Shown here: positions 25,259 through 34,013 of the stretch, in pieces
Position numbering within the stretch: position 1 is the stretch's first letter
Layout of the letters: the number at the start of each line of letters is the position of its first letter
Translations under genes and position numbers: made by a program
NCBI RefSeq assembly: GCF_047314965.1
Contig: NZ_JBLBVK010000054.1
Coordinates: forward strand, 1 to 64,000
From: JAVJUV01 sp047314965
GTDB lineage: Bacteria > Pseudomonadota > Alphaproteobacteria > Rhodobacterales > Rhodobacteraceae
Direction of reading: 5' to 3'
Length of the DNA: 64,000 nucleotides
The notes under the pieces: generated by a model
Database searches by the model: none
Seen by the model: the letters and a program-made list of their open reading frames with translations, nothing else
Told to the model about the DNA's origin: nothing

Positions 25259-25861
25259 CTACATTCGGCGCCGCCTGAGCATCGACCATGCGCGGCGCCT
25301 TGAAACGGCGACCGCATTCGCGGCGACGGCGAGCACGCACAGCGCAAACTTCGACAGGGTCTCCATCGTGCCATCGACCAGCATGGCGTGAAGAACGCTT
25401 CCCAGAACAGCGAGGGTCACCAGGCACGTGTGCCCGACGCGCCATGCAACAGGCCCAAGACGCAAGGCGCGTCGCAGCAGGGCCAAAAGCGCCGCCCCAA
25501 AAACGGCCCACATCGCCATCACGCCCCAATCCGAAAAAGGCGTTGGAGAGACAAGTAAAAGCGCGTCCACGACATCGGGGGGGCTGGTGACCCAGAGTGC
25601 CGCGACGTGGATCACGATCGCGGCGACCAGTGTACTCCCAACCCAAAGATGAACGCGGCGCCCCAAGTCGAGAGGGACGCCAGGAAGCAGACCCGCGGCA
25701 AGCAACGGCTGCAGCACCATCATTTGCAGGGCGAGTATTCCAGCGAAACCGGCAGCGATATAGATCGGCTGGCGCCAGGCCAGTAAAGGGCTGCCGGCAG
25801 CAAGGACCAGAGGCACAATCAGGGCACACAGAAGTCCCAGCCAAATGGCCGCGCGGCGCAA
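25259..25861 (-). CDS. Ferric reductase-like (MsrQ/YedZ-like) haem membrane protein
   Basis: A 200-residue protein with six likely membrane helices and well-placed histidines (RRVHLWVG, VIHVAALW, RVGHTCL, VLHAML) that would ligate two b haems, as in the ferric reductase-like transmembrane domain. Size and layout resemble MsrQ, the quinol-to-periplasm electron conduit, but no MsrP gene is near. Its start is TTG 25861, only 9 bp after the stop of the Tat-exported protein gene, so the two are one operon. I infer that it passes electrons across the membrane to, or with, that partner. Confidence 0.75.
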   Translation of the reverse strand: MRRAAIWLGLLCALIVPLVLAAGSPLLAWRQPIYIAAGFAGILALQMMVLQPLLAAGLLPGVPLDLGRRVHLWVGSTLVAAIVIHVAALWVTSPPDVVDALLLVSPTPFSDWGVMAMWAVFGAALLALLRRALRLGPVAWRVGHTCLVTLAVLGSVLHAMLVDGTMETLSKFALCVLAVAANAVAVSRRRAWSMLRRRRM

Positions 25862-25870
25862 GCGGAGGCC

Positions 25871-26353
25871 TCAGGCCGGTTGGAGGACGAAATGCGCCTC
25901 CAGCGAGGTGTCCTTCGCGCTGCTCATCACTGGCCGCAGGAATACGGTTTCGAAATCCCCGCTGTCATAGGCGAGGTGCCCATGCGCCTGCCCGAATGCG
26001 GGGACGATCTGCGGCATTTCCAGCCGAAACACACCATTCTCATCCGTCAGCGTCGCCCCATGGCTATGAGGATCGCGCTCGTGCCCCTCGGTAGTGTGCG
26101 CCCAGATCTGGATTCGCTGCCCGGCGAGGGGTGCTCCGTCGCCAGCGCGGCGAACAGTCCCGCTCATCCAGAAGCCGCCGCCGCCTATGCGCTCGACGAT
26201 GGGCGCGCCCGGCAGATAGTTGTTCGCCCCACCGCGCATGCTCGAAGTCGGCTTTAGGGCGGCGGCCCGGGCCGGAACACGGCTTCCCAGAAGTCCAGCC
26301 ATCGCGACGCTTCCGATCACGAACGTCCGGCGGGAAACGAGACGATGGATCAT
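25871..26353 (-). CDS. Tat-exported intradiol dioxygenase-like protein
   Basis: The 160-residue product starts with a twin-arginine signal (SRRTFVIG, residues 7-14, then a hydrophobic run to AARAA-like cleavage near 31), so it is exported folded. The rest resembles the intradiol ring-cleavage dioxygenase beta-sandwich: NYLPGAP (Tyr46), a GTVRRAGDGAPLAGQRIQIW strand pair and QAHGH with His124 and His126 in the place of the iron-binding HxH. The second iron-ligand tyrosine of catechol dioxygenases is not evident, so ring-cleavage is doubtful. It is the first gene of a pair with the MsrQ-like membrane protein. Confidence 0.7.
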   Translation of the reverse strand: MIHRLVSRRTFVIGSVAMAGLLGSRVPARAAALKPTSSMRGGANNYLPGAPIVERIGGGGFWMSGTVRRAGDGAPLAGQRIQIWAHTTEGHERDPHSHGATLTDENGVFRLEMPQIVPAFGQAHGHLAYDSGDFETVFLRPVMSSAKDTSLEAHFVLQPA

Positions 26354-26600
26354 GACAGGCGGCTCCTTTCAGACATTTCCAGTCAGGATAGCACGATCAG
26401 TCCGGAATCCGAGGGACCAATCCTCGAAAACCAGCCGGAAGGACCTCAAGGTTGCGTGATCGGCACGTTCGGAAACGGACACATGGATGGGGCGGCCACC
26501 AATAATCGATGGCATGCGCTCTGGCTCTGCCTTGCCTATCTGCTTGCCCCGCCTCACCGCCCTGTCCTAGATAGGCAGGAAGCGAAGGAGAGGAGTGCCC

Positions 26601-27821
26601 ATGCGTCGCGTCGTCATCACCGGGATCGGAATCGTCTGTCCCATCGGCAACAACGTCGCCGAAGTCGAGGCCAGCCTGCGCGCCGGTCGTTCCGGCATCA
26701 AGTTCCAGCCGGAGTATGCCGAACATGGGTTCCGCAGCCAGATCGCCGGCGTGCCGGAAATCGTGCTGGAGGACAATATCGACAAGCGCCAGCTGCGCTT
26801 CATGGGACCGACCGCGGCCTATGCCTTTTTGGCGATGGAGCAGGCCATCGCCGACAGCGGGCTGGAGGAAAAGGACATCTCGAACGAGAAGACCGGCCTT
26901 GTCGCAGGCTCGGGCGGTCCGTCGACCTCGAACTTCTTCCTGGCGCATAACACCGTCATCGAAAAGGGCAGCCCAAAGCGCATGGGTCCCTTCATGGTGA
27001 CGCGCTGCATGTCCTCGACCGTCAGTGCCTGTCTTGCGACGCCGTTCAAGATAAAGGGGATCAACTACTCGATCACCTCGGCCTGTTCGACCACGCTGCA
27101 TTGCATGGGCAATGGCGTCGAACAGATCCAGATGGGCAAGCAAGACATCGTCTTCGCCGGCGGCGGCGAAGAGGTCGACTGGACGCTGTCCTGCCTCTTC
27201 GACGCGATGGGTGCGATGTCGTCCAAGTACAACGACACGCCCACCGAGGCGGCCCGCGCCTTCGATGCGACCCGCGACGGTTTCGTGATCGGCGGGGGCG
27301 GCGGAATGGTGGTGCTCGAGGAGCTGGAACACGCCAAGGCGCGCGGCGCCAAGATCTATGCCGAAGTCACGGGCTACGGCGCAACCTCGGACGGCTACGA
27401 TATGGTGGCGCCCTCGGGCGAGGGCGGCGAGCGGTCGATGCGTCTTGCCGTCAGCACGCTCGGAGACCGCAAGGTCGACTACATCAACGCGCACGGCACA
27501 TCGACGCCGGTGGGCGACGTAACCGAGGTCGAAGCGGTGCGCCGGGTTCTCGGCGACGATCACGCGCCAATTTCCTCCACCAAGTCGATGACGGGACATT
27601 CTCTGGGTGCCGCCGGTGTCCACGAGGCGATCTATTCGCTGATCATGATGGAAAAGGGCTTCATGGCGCCTTCGATCAACGTGCGGACGCTGGACCCGGC
27701 GATCCGGCCCGAGGAGATCGTGACCGAAACCACCGAAAAAGAGCTCGATACGGTCCTTTCCAACAGCTTCGGCTTCGGAGGCACCAACGCCACCGTCGCC
27801 ATGAGCAAGTATCACGGGTGA
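26601..27821 (+). CDS. fabB: 3-oxoacyl-ACP synthase I FabB
   Basis: FabB condenses malonyl-ACP with acyl-ACP, including the cis-3-decenoyl product of FabA. Catalytic Cys162 is in SITSACSTTLHC, with the two histidines in NAHGTSTPVGD and MTGHSLGAAG. The 406-residue length is normal. I start at ATG 26601, 7 bp after AGGAG; a GTG two codons earlier is less likely. In the leader, TGCCTATCT (26533) and AGATAGGCA (26569) could pair over a 27-nt loop. The gene is 4 bp ahead of fabI. Confidence 0.97.
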   Translation: MRRVVITGIGIVCPIGNNVAEVEASLRAGRSGIKFQPEYAEHGFRSQIAGVPEIVLEDNIDKRQLRFMGPTAAYAFLAMEQAIADSGLEEKDISNEKTGLVAGSGGPSTSNFFLAHNTVIEKGSPKRMGPFMVTRCMSSTVSACLATPFKIKGINYSITSACSTTLHCMGNGVEQIQMGKQDIVFAGGGEEVDWTLSCLFDAMGAMSSKYNDTPTEAARAFDATRDGFVIGGGGGMVVLEELEHAKARGAKIYAEVTGYGATSDGYDMVAPSGEGGERSMRLAVSTLGDRKVDYINAHGTSTPVGDVTEVEAVRRVLGDDHAPISSTKSMTGHSLGAAGVHEAIYSLIMMEKGFMAPSINVRTLDPAIRPEEIVTETTEKELDTVLSNSFGFGGTNATVAMSKYHG

Positions 27822-27825
27822 CGCC

Positions 27826-28614
27826 ATGCCGGGACTGATGGACGGAAAACGCGGACTGGTGATGGGGGTGGCGAATGACCACTCAATCGCATGGGGCATC
27901 GCAAAGGCACTTCATGCCGAGGGCGCGGAACTGGCGTTCTCGTACCAGGGCGAGGCATTCGGCAAGCGGGTTGAACCGCTGGCGGAGAGCCTCGGCTCTA
28001 ATATCATGGTGGACGTGGACGTGACTGACGACGCCTCTCTGGATGCTGCGTTCGCGCACTTGGGCGAGGCATGGGGCACCATGGATTTCCTGATCCACGC
28101 CATCGCGTACTCGGACAAGAACGAGCTGACCGGCCGCTTCATCAACACCACGCGCGAGAATTTCCGCAACTCGCTGACGATCTCCTGCTATTCGCTGATC
28201 GACGTGGCCCGCCGCGCGCGCCCCTTGATGAAAAACGGCGGTTCCATCGTCACCCTGTCCTACCTCGGCTCGCAGCGCGTCACGCCCTATTACAACGTGA
28301 TGGGCGTTGCCAAGGCAGCGTTGGAATCGTCGGTTCGCTACCTAGCCAACGACCTGGGCCCGGAAGGCATCCGCGTGAACGCCATCAGCCCCGGCCCGAT
28401 GCGCACGCTCGCCGGCGCCGCGATCGGCGGAGCCCGGAAGACCTTCAAGACGACCGAAATGAACGCCCCCCTGCGCGCCAACGCATCGCTCGAAGCAATC
28501 GGCGGAACGGCGGTCTATCTCTGCTCGGATCAGGGCATTTCGACCACGGGCGCGAACATCCCCGTCGATGGCGGCTACCACGTGATGGGCATGAACCAGC
28601 CCGAAAACCTGTGA
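27826..28614 (+). CDS. fabI: Enoyl-ACP reductase (NADH) FabI
   Basis: FabI carries out the last reduction in each fatty acid elongation round and is the triclosan target. The 262-residue short-chain dehydrogenase has the GVANDHSIAWG cofactor loop (residues 14-24) and the FabI catalytic set Tyr146, Tyr156 and Lys163 in the same positions as in E. coli. It lies 4 bp after fabB and is co-transcribed with it. Confidence 0.97.
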   Translation: MPGLMDGKRGLVMGVANDHSIAWGIAKALHAEGAELAFSYQGEAFGKRVEPLAESLGSNIMVDVDVTDDASLDAAFAHLGEAWGTMDFLIHAIAYSDKNELTGRFINTTRENFRNSLTISCYSLIDVARRARPLMKNGGSIVTLSYLGSQRVTPYYNVMGVAKAALESSVRYLANDLGPEGIRVNAISPGPMRTLAGAAIGGARKTFKTTEMNAPLRANASLEAIGGTAVYLCSDQGISTTGANIPVDGGYHVMGMNQPENL

Positions 28615-28694
28615 TCATGCGTTTTTGATCGGCGTCAAGGTGCGGTGATACAAGATGCGATACCATTCAACGCGAGACACACAGGAGCGTGCGA

Positions 28695-29621
28695 ATGGAC
28701 GGACAGGTCACCGAAGTTAAAAAGGCGCCCACCGGCAAGGCCAAGGCTTCCACACCAAAGGCCGAGAAAACGGAACTGCCACCGGTTTTCGATAACGAGA
28801 GCTATCCCTATCCGGATAGGCTCGACCGCAAGACCTACGAAGACGAAAAGGCCCAGCTTCAGGCGGAATTGCTGAAGGTTCAGCTTTGGGCGCAGGAAAC
28901 CGGCCAGAAATTCGTGCTGCTGTTCGAAGGCCGCGACGCCGCCGGCAAGGGCGGCACCATCAAGCGGTTCACCGAACACCTGAACCCCCGTCAGGCCCGT
29001 GTCGTCGCGCTGAACAAACCGACGCAGGAAGAACAGGGTCAGTGGTATTTCCAGCGTTATATCAGAGAGTTGCCCACGAAAGGCGAAATGGTCTTTTATG
29101 ACCGCTCCTGGTACAACCGCGCCGGTGTCGAGCGGGTCATGGGCTTTTGCGAACCCGCCGACTACCTGGAATTCATGCGGCAGACCCCCGAGCTTGAACG
29201 GATGCTCGTGCGGTCGGGAATCCGGATGTACAAGTACTGGTTCTCCGTGACGCGCGGAGAACAGCGCAACCGGTTCAAATCGCGCGAGTCCGACCCGCTG
29301 AAGCGCTGGAAGCTGTCGCCGATCGACCTGGCGAGCCTCGACAAATGGGATGATTATACCGAGGCAAAGGAGGCGATGCTGTTCTATACCGACACCGCCG
29401 ACGCCCCCTGGACGATCATCAAGTCCGACGACAAGAAGCGCGCACGGCTGAATTGCATGCGGCATTTCCTGTCGACACTGGATTATCCCGGCAAGGATCC
29501 TACGATCGCCATTCCGCCGGATCCGAGAATCGTCGGACGCGCCGACCATGTGCTGCACAAGACAGACCATATCCTGGCCACCGCGTTGCATCCGGACACC
29601 CGGAAGACCGGAAAATCCTGA
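28695..29621 (+). CDS. ppk2: Polyphosphate kinase 2 (PPK2 family)
   Basis: PPK2 enzymes use polyphosphate to phosphorylate nucleoside diphosphates or monophosphates. The 308-residue single-domain product has Walker A GRDAAGKGG (residues 79-87), the lid region around EEQGQWYFQRY, and Walker B YDRSWYNR (134-141). A Lys/Pro-rich N-terminal tail of about 30 residues precedes the domain. ATG 28695 has AGGAG 7 bp upstream. The single domain and length fit class I (ADP/GDP-phosphorylating) PPK2, but class cannot be fixed from sequence alone. An AATACTTCGGGGG element follows the stop directly. Confidence 0.93.
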   Translation: MDGQVTEVKKAPTGKAKASTPKAEKTELPPVFDNESYPYPDRLDRKTYEDEKAQLQAELLKVQLWAQETGQKFVLLFEGRDAAGKGGTIKRFTEHLNPRQARVVALNKPTQEEQGQWYFQRYIRELPTKGEMVFYDRSWYNRAGVERVMGFCEPADYLEFMRQTPELERMLVRSGIRMYKYWFSVTRGEQRNRFKSRESDPLKRWKLSPIDLASLDKWDDYTEAKEAMLFYTDTADAPWTIIKSDDKKRARLNCMRHFLSTLDYPGKDPTIAIPPDPRIVGRADHVLHKTDHILATALHPDTRKTGKS

Positions 29622-29623
29622 TC

Positions 29624-29696
29624 CCCGGGCCGGGGGCTCTGCCCCCGGACCCCCGAAGTATTTCGGCCAAGAGGAAGAACAATTCGAGTTGAATTG
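29624..29696 (-). repeat. AATACTTCGGGGG stem-loop element, copy B (inverted)
   Basis: Three bases after the ppk2 stop: CCGGGGGC-TCT-GCCCCCGG (29630-29648), the core CCCCCGAAGTATTTCGG, then CCAAGAGGAAGAA and the short inverted repeat CAATTC / GAATTG (29680-29696). In minus orientation this reads like copies A, D and E but lacks the extra GAA-loop stem. On the plus strand the first hairpin would come immediately after ppk2 and could act as a terminator. Confidence 0.75.
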
Positions 29697-29817
29697 CTCT
29701 CGTCCCCTTCAGGGTTCGCCGCTTTGGCGGCGGCCGGGGCACCACCCCATTGCAGGGGGTGACGCCACGCGCCGGGCGGGGTAAGAGACGCGCCGGAAGA
29801 CACAGGATACCCCGAAC

Positions 29818-31536
29818 ATGGCGCGCATTCTCATCACCTCGGCGATCCCCTACATCAACGGGATCAAACACCTGGGCAATCTCGTCGGCAGCCAGCTGCC
29901 CGCCGATCTTTACGCACGCTACATGCGCGCGCGGGGCCACGAGGTTCTGTTCCTTTGCGCCACGGATGAGCATGGCACGCCCGCGGAACTGGCGGCGGCC
30001 AAGGCCGGGAAACCGGTCGCGGAATACTGCGCCGAGATGCACGAGGTGCAGCAGGAGCTGTCGGATGGCTTCCGCCTCTCCTTCGACAAGTTCGGGCGCT
30101 CCTCGAGCCCCCAGAACCACGCGCTGACACAGCACCTGGCCGGCAAGCTGGCCGAGAACGGGCTGATCGAGGAAGTCACCGAGAAGCAGGTCTATTCCCA
30201 TGCCGACGGCCGGTTTCTGCCCGACCGCTACATCGAGGGCACTTGCCCCAACTGCGGGTACGACAAGGCGCGCGGCGACCAGTGCGAGAACTGCACCAAG
30301 CAGCTCGACCCGACCGACCTGATCGAACCGCGCTCCGCGATTTCGGGCTCGACCGATCTCGAGGTGCGCGAGACCAAGCACCTCTACCTGAAACAGCGGT
30401 CATTGCGCGGCGAATTGTCGGACTGGATCGATTCGAAAACCGACTGGCCCGTTCTGACCACCTCCATCGCCAGGAAATGGCTGAACGACGGCGACGGCTT
30501 GCAGGACCGGGGCATCACGCGGGATCTCGACTGGGGCATCCCGGTGAAGAAGGGCGAGGACGACTGGCCCGGTATGGAAGGCAAGGTCTTCTATGTCTGG
30601 TTTGACGCCCCCATCGAGTACATCGCCTGCGCCAAGGAGTGGTCCGACGCGCGTGGCGCGCCGGATGCCGAGTGGGAGCGCTGGTGGCGTACCGACAAGG
30701 GCGCGGAAGACGTGCGCTACGTCCAGTTCATGGGCAAGGACAACGTGCCCTTCCACACTTTGTCGTTCCCCGCGACCATAATCGGGTCGGGTGAGCCGTG
30801 GAAGCTCGTCGATTACATAAAGTCCTTCAACTACCTGAACTACGACGGCGGCCAGTTTTCGACCAGCCAGGGCCGCGGCGTCTTCATGGACCAGGCACTG
30901 GAGATCCTGCCCGCTGACTACTGGCGCTGGTGGCTTCTGAGCCACGCGCCAGAAAACTCCGACAGCGAGTTCACCTGGGAGAACTTCCAGGCGTCCGTGA
31001 ACAAGGACCTCGCGGATGTGCTGGGCAATTTCGTCTCCCGCGTCACCAAGTTCTGCCGCTCGAAGTTTGGCGAGGAACTGCCGTCCGGTGGCGCATGGGG
31101 CCCCGAGGAAGAAGCCTTGATCGCGAGGCTCTCGGAAGGGCTGGCCGCCTATGAGGCCCAGATGGAAGCGATCGAGGTCAGGAAGGCATCCGCCGAACTG
31201 CGCGCGCTTTGGGTCGCGGGGAACGAATACCTGCAGACCGCCGCGCCGTGGTCTGTCTTCAAGGAAGACCCTGACCGGGCGGCGGCGCAGATCCGTCTCG
31301 CGCTCAATCTGATCCGAGTCTACGCGGTGATCTCGGCCCCGTTCATTCCGGATGCGGCGGCGCGGATGCTGTCCTCGATGAACACGCTGGACACCGAATG
31401 GCCGGGTGACATGGCCGCTGCGCTGTCCGCGCTGCCGGCGGGGCATGAATTCAGCGTTCCGGACGTACTCTTCCGCAAGATCAGCGACGAAGAGCGGGAA
31501 GAGTGGCAGACGAAGTTCTCCGGCGTGCGCACGTAA
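29818..31536 (+). CDS. metG: Methionyl-tRNA synthetase
   Basis: MetRS charges tRNA-Met. The 572-residue class I enzyme has the HIGH-type motif HLGN (18-21) after PYINGIK, a zinc knuckle with CPNCGYDKARGDQCENC, and the anticodon-binding helical domain (SVNKDLADVLGNFVSRV). The usual KMSKS loop is replaced by QFSTSQGRG near residue 345, losing its lysines. The C-terminal EMAP-like tRNA-binding domain of E. coli MetRS is absent. It converges with the nitrilase gene 12 bp away. Confidence 0.95.
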   Translation: MARILITSAIPYINGIKHLGNLVGSQLPADLYARYMRARGHEVLFLCATDEHGTPAELAAAKAGKPVAEYCAEMHEVQQELSDGFRLSFDKFGRSSSPQNHALTQHLAGKLAENGLIEEVTEKQVYSHADGRFLPDRYIEGTCPNCGYDKARGDQCENCTKQLDPTDLIEPRSAISGSTDLEVRETKHLYLKQRSLRGELSDWIDSKTDWPVLTTSIARKWLNDGDGLQDRGITRDLDWGIPVKKGEDDWPGMEGKVFYVWFDAPIEYIACAKEWSDARGAPDAEWERWWRTDKGAEDVRYVQFMGKDNVPFHTLSFPATIIGSGEPWKLVDYIKSFNYLNYDGGQFSTSQGRGVFMDQALEILPADYWRWWLLSHAPENSDSEFTWENFQASVNKDLADVLGNFVSRVTKFCRSKFGEELPSGGAWGPEEEALIARLSEGLAAYEAQMEAIEVRKASAELRALWVAGNEYLQTAAPWSVFKEDPDRAAAQIRLALNLIRVYAVISAPFIPDAAARMLSSMNTLDTEWPGDMAAALSALPAGHEFSVPDVLFRKISDEEREEWQTKFSGVRT

Positions 31537-31548
31537 AACGGGCGGCGT

Positions 31549-32484
31549 CTACTCCTCGAACACCACCGGGGTCTGCGGCTTGCGGTTCACGTTCAGACGA
31601 AAGACGTCGGGACGCGCATAATGCCCGCAGACGTCGAATTTGCGGCGCGAAGCGCGCGCCGCATCGACGTCGATATCCGTGATCAGCAGGCCCTTTTCCC
31701 TGTGCATCGGCCCTGCCTGCACGCCCCCGAACGGCCGGTAGACGACGGCGTCGCCGGCATTGATCCATTCGTCCGCGTTCGGGAACAACTCGTCCCGGTA
31801 GGGCAAAGTCTCGGGAATATCCGCTGCTTCGATCGCGGTGGCGCAGCCAATGACCCAGCATCCGCCCTCGCGGGCGATATGCTGCATCGTCGCCAGCCAG
31901 GTCTGGCCGCTGTCCCAGGTCGGGGCGGTATAGATGTCGATGTTCTGGGCGTAGAGCGCGGCGCGGGCCAGCGGCATGTAGTTTTCCCAGCAGATGAGCG
32001 ACCCGATCCTGCCCACCGCCGTGTCCACGACGTTCAGGGTCGAGCCGTCGCCGAAGCCCCACACCATGCGCTCGGGATTGGTCGGCATGAGTTTCCGATG
32101 ATTGTTCAGCAGCGTGCCATCCGCGTCGATGATTGCGGCACTGTTGTAAAGCGTGCTGCCGCTCACCGTACCGTCAAGTTCCTGGTGGCCCAGAACGATG
32201 ACGACACCATGCTCTCGTGCCGCCTCTTTGACTGGGGCAAGGTCATCCTTTGCGAGATTGACCGAGTTCGCCTGCGCAAGGGCGAAGAGTTCGTCCGTCT
32301 TGGTCATTCCCGCTCCGGGCGGTAGCCGCCACACGAAGGTCGGATAGCCTGGCAGCCAGGTCTCGGGAAAGACGATAAGACTGCAACCTCCGCCTGCTGC
32401 CTCGCCAATCAGCTCCACGGCACGTTCGATGGATTTCGCCTTGTCCAGATAGACAGGCGGCTGCTGCACGACCGCAACTTTCAT
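31549..32484 (-). CDS. Nitrilase-superfamily carbon-nitrogen hydrolase
   Basis: The 311-residue product has the full Glu-Lys-Cys triad: Glu41 in VFPETW, Lys131 in NNHRKLMPT and Cys165 in SLICWENYMP. The WEN after the cysteine and the overall length place it with true nitrilases (nitrile to acid) rather than amidases or ureidopropionases, though the substrate is unknown. ATG 32484 follows GGAGGGGAG, which decides the start: the frame stays open for nearly 600 more codons upstream, but those are antisense to other genes. Confidence 0.9.
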   Translation of the reverse strand: MKVAVVQQPPVYLDKAKSIERAVELIGEAAGGGCSLIVFPETWLPGYPTFVWRLPPGAGMTKTDELFALAQANSVNLAKDDLAPVKEAAREHGVVIVLGHQELDGTVSGSTLYNSAAIIDADGTLLNNHRKLMPTNPERMVWGFGDGSTLNVVDTAVGRIGSLICWENYMPLARAALYAQNIDIYTAPTWDSGQTWLATMQHIAREGGCWVIGCATAIEAADIPETLPYRDELFPNADEWINAGDAVVYRPFGGVQAGPMHREKGLLITDIDVDAARASRRKFDVCGHYARPDVFRLNVNRKPQTPVVFEE

Positions 32485-32697
32485 TGGCTCCCCTCCCTGA
32501 CCGATAAGGAAGACTACCCTCTTCCGGAAAAAATGCAAAATTTGGCATTGATTGAGCCTTGGGGTTCCCAGCGAACCGTGCCGCACCGCGGGGTTCCAGG
32601 AGTGCGCGAGCGGACCTTGGCCAAGGCACCGCGACATCCCGACGCAAGGACATTCCGCCCCGTATTCATTCGCACTAACTCTGGTCAGAGTGCCCGC

Positions 32698-33150
32698 ATG
32701 AATGAGTTGCACACCATGTTCGATCAAGACCCGGATCCGGCGCTGCAAGGCGCAATGGCTGCCGATGCCAATGCCGAAGATCATCCCGAGCGCCCTGTGC
32801 GCCCGGCGCTTTGGCGCGGCTGGAAGCGGCGCTGCCCGAACTGTGGGCAGGGACCGATGATGAAATCCTATCTCAAGGTCCGCGAGACCTGCCCGGTCTG
32901 CGATCAGGAACTGGGGGCACATCACCGGGCCGATGACGGCCCGGCCTATCTGACGATCCTGATCGTCGGACATATCATGGCCCCGGCGATCATCTGGGCC
33001 TTCACCACGTTCCGTCCGGAACCGATGGTGCTGGCATCGACATTCACGGTTGGCTGTGTGGCGCTGTCGCTTTACCTTCTGCCGCGGTTCAAGGGCGCCA
33101 TAGTGGGCCTGCAATGGGCCAAGCGGATGCATGGCTTTGCAACGGTCTGA
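32698..33150 (+). CDS. DUF983 family membrane protein
   Basis: A 150-residue protein with a zinc-ribbon-like segment (RRCPNCGQGPMM then CPVCDQELG) followed by two membrane helices (about residues 90-135) and a short basic tail. This is the DUF983 layout, function unknown. The start is ATG 32698 or 32716; neither has a strong ribosome site. Its last 20 bp overlap the Nudix gene, so translation is coupled. DUF983-Nudix is a recurrent pair in Rhodobacteraceae. Confidence 0.85.
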   Translation: MNELHTMFDQDPDPALQGAMAADANAEDHPERPVRPALWRGWKRRCPNCGQGPMMKSYLKVRETCPVCDQELGAHHRADDGPAYLTILIVGHIMAPAIIWAFTTFRPEPMVLASTFTVGCVALSLYLLPRFKGAIVGLQWAKRMHGFATV

Positions 33151-33820
33151 CGCCGGCTCTGCGCCGGTACCTGTCCGGGACGCGGCAACACTGATCCTTG
33201 TGCGCGACGCCGATCGCAATCCTTCGGTCCTGATGGGCCAGCGCGGCAATACGGCCGCGTTCATGCCCGACAAGTACGTCTTCCCCGGAGGCGCAGTCGA
33301 CGCAGCGGATGCAGCCGTCGAATTCCCGGAACTGCTGAGCGAGCCCTGCCGCGGCCGTCTCGCGGCGCGAAACACAGGCGCTTCGCCGGATGCGCTTGCC
33401 GCCGCCGCAATCCGCGAACTCTGGGAAGAAACCGGCCTGCGCCTTGGCCGCCCCGGGTCCTGGAAAGCCCCCGAGGCATGGCGCGGTTTTTCCGAGGACG
33501 GGCTTGCGCCTGACGCCTCGGCGCTTCGGTTCTTCTTTCGGGCGGTCACACCACCCGGCCGCCCCCGCCGCTTCGACGCCCGGTTCTTCCTCGCTGATGC
33601 CTCGACCCTTGCCGATGATCCGGATGATTTCTCGGGAGCCGAGGACGAACTCTCGCACCTGCACTGGGTGCCGCTGGAGGAGGTGCGTGCCCTGAACCTG
33701 CCCTTCATCACTCGGATCGTGCTGGGCGAGTTGCAGGCGCATCTGCCCAGCCTGGGCGCTCCGAAGGGAGTGCCCTTCGTCACAAACGACGTTGTCGACA
33801 ACGCGGTTATCTGGCTCTGA
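33131..33820 (+). CDS. Nudix hydrolase
   Basis: A 229-residue Nudix-fold protein. The catalytic helix is visible as AAAAIRELWEETGLRLG, the REx2-EExG core of the Nudix box, preceded at a distance by VFPGGAVD. A longer insert than usual (about 45 residues) separates the glycines from the helix, a feature of CoA/RNPP-type Nudix enzymes. The substrate is unknown. The ATG lies inside the end of the DUF983 gene (20-bp overlap). Confidence 0.9.
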   Translation: MALQRSDAGSAPVPVRDAATLILVRDADRNPSVLMGQRGNTAAFMPDKYVFPGGAVDAADAAVEFPELLSEPCRGRLAARNTGASPDALAAAAIRELWEETGLRLGRPGSWKAPEAWRGFSEDGLAPDASALRFFFRAVTPPGRPRRFDARFFLADASTLADDPDDFSGAEDELSHLHWVPLEEVRALNLPFITRIVLGELQAHLPSLGAPKGVPFVTNDVVDNAVIWL

Positions 33821-34013
33821 GGCACGACTTTCGCCGTTGGTTCAGAGTGAACCGTGCTCATGAAACGAGGCCGCTCACTGTCAGCGCGCCCGGAATCCTC
33901 CGCCGAACCCAGTTTTTTGCCGGAAATTAACGCCCCGCATCGTAAGTTAGGGGTGGGAGGACGGGGGTACAGCGGGCACGGGGCATTCGTCTCAAACTGT
34001 CCGGACCTGTCCC

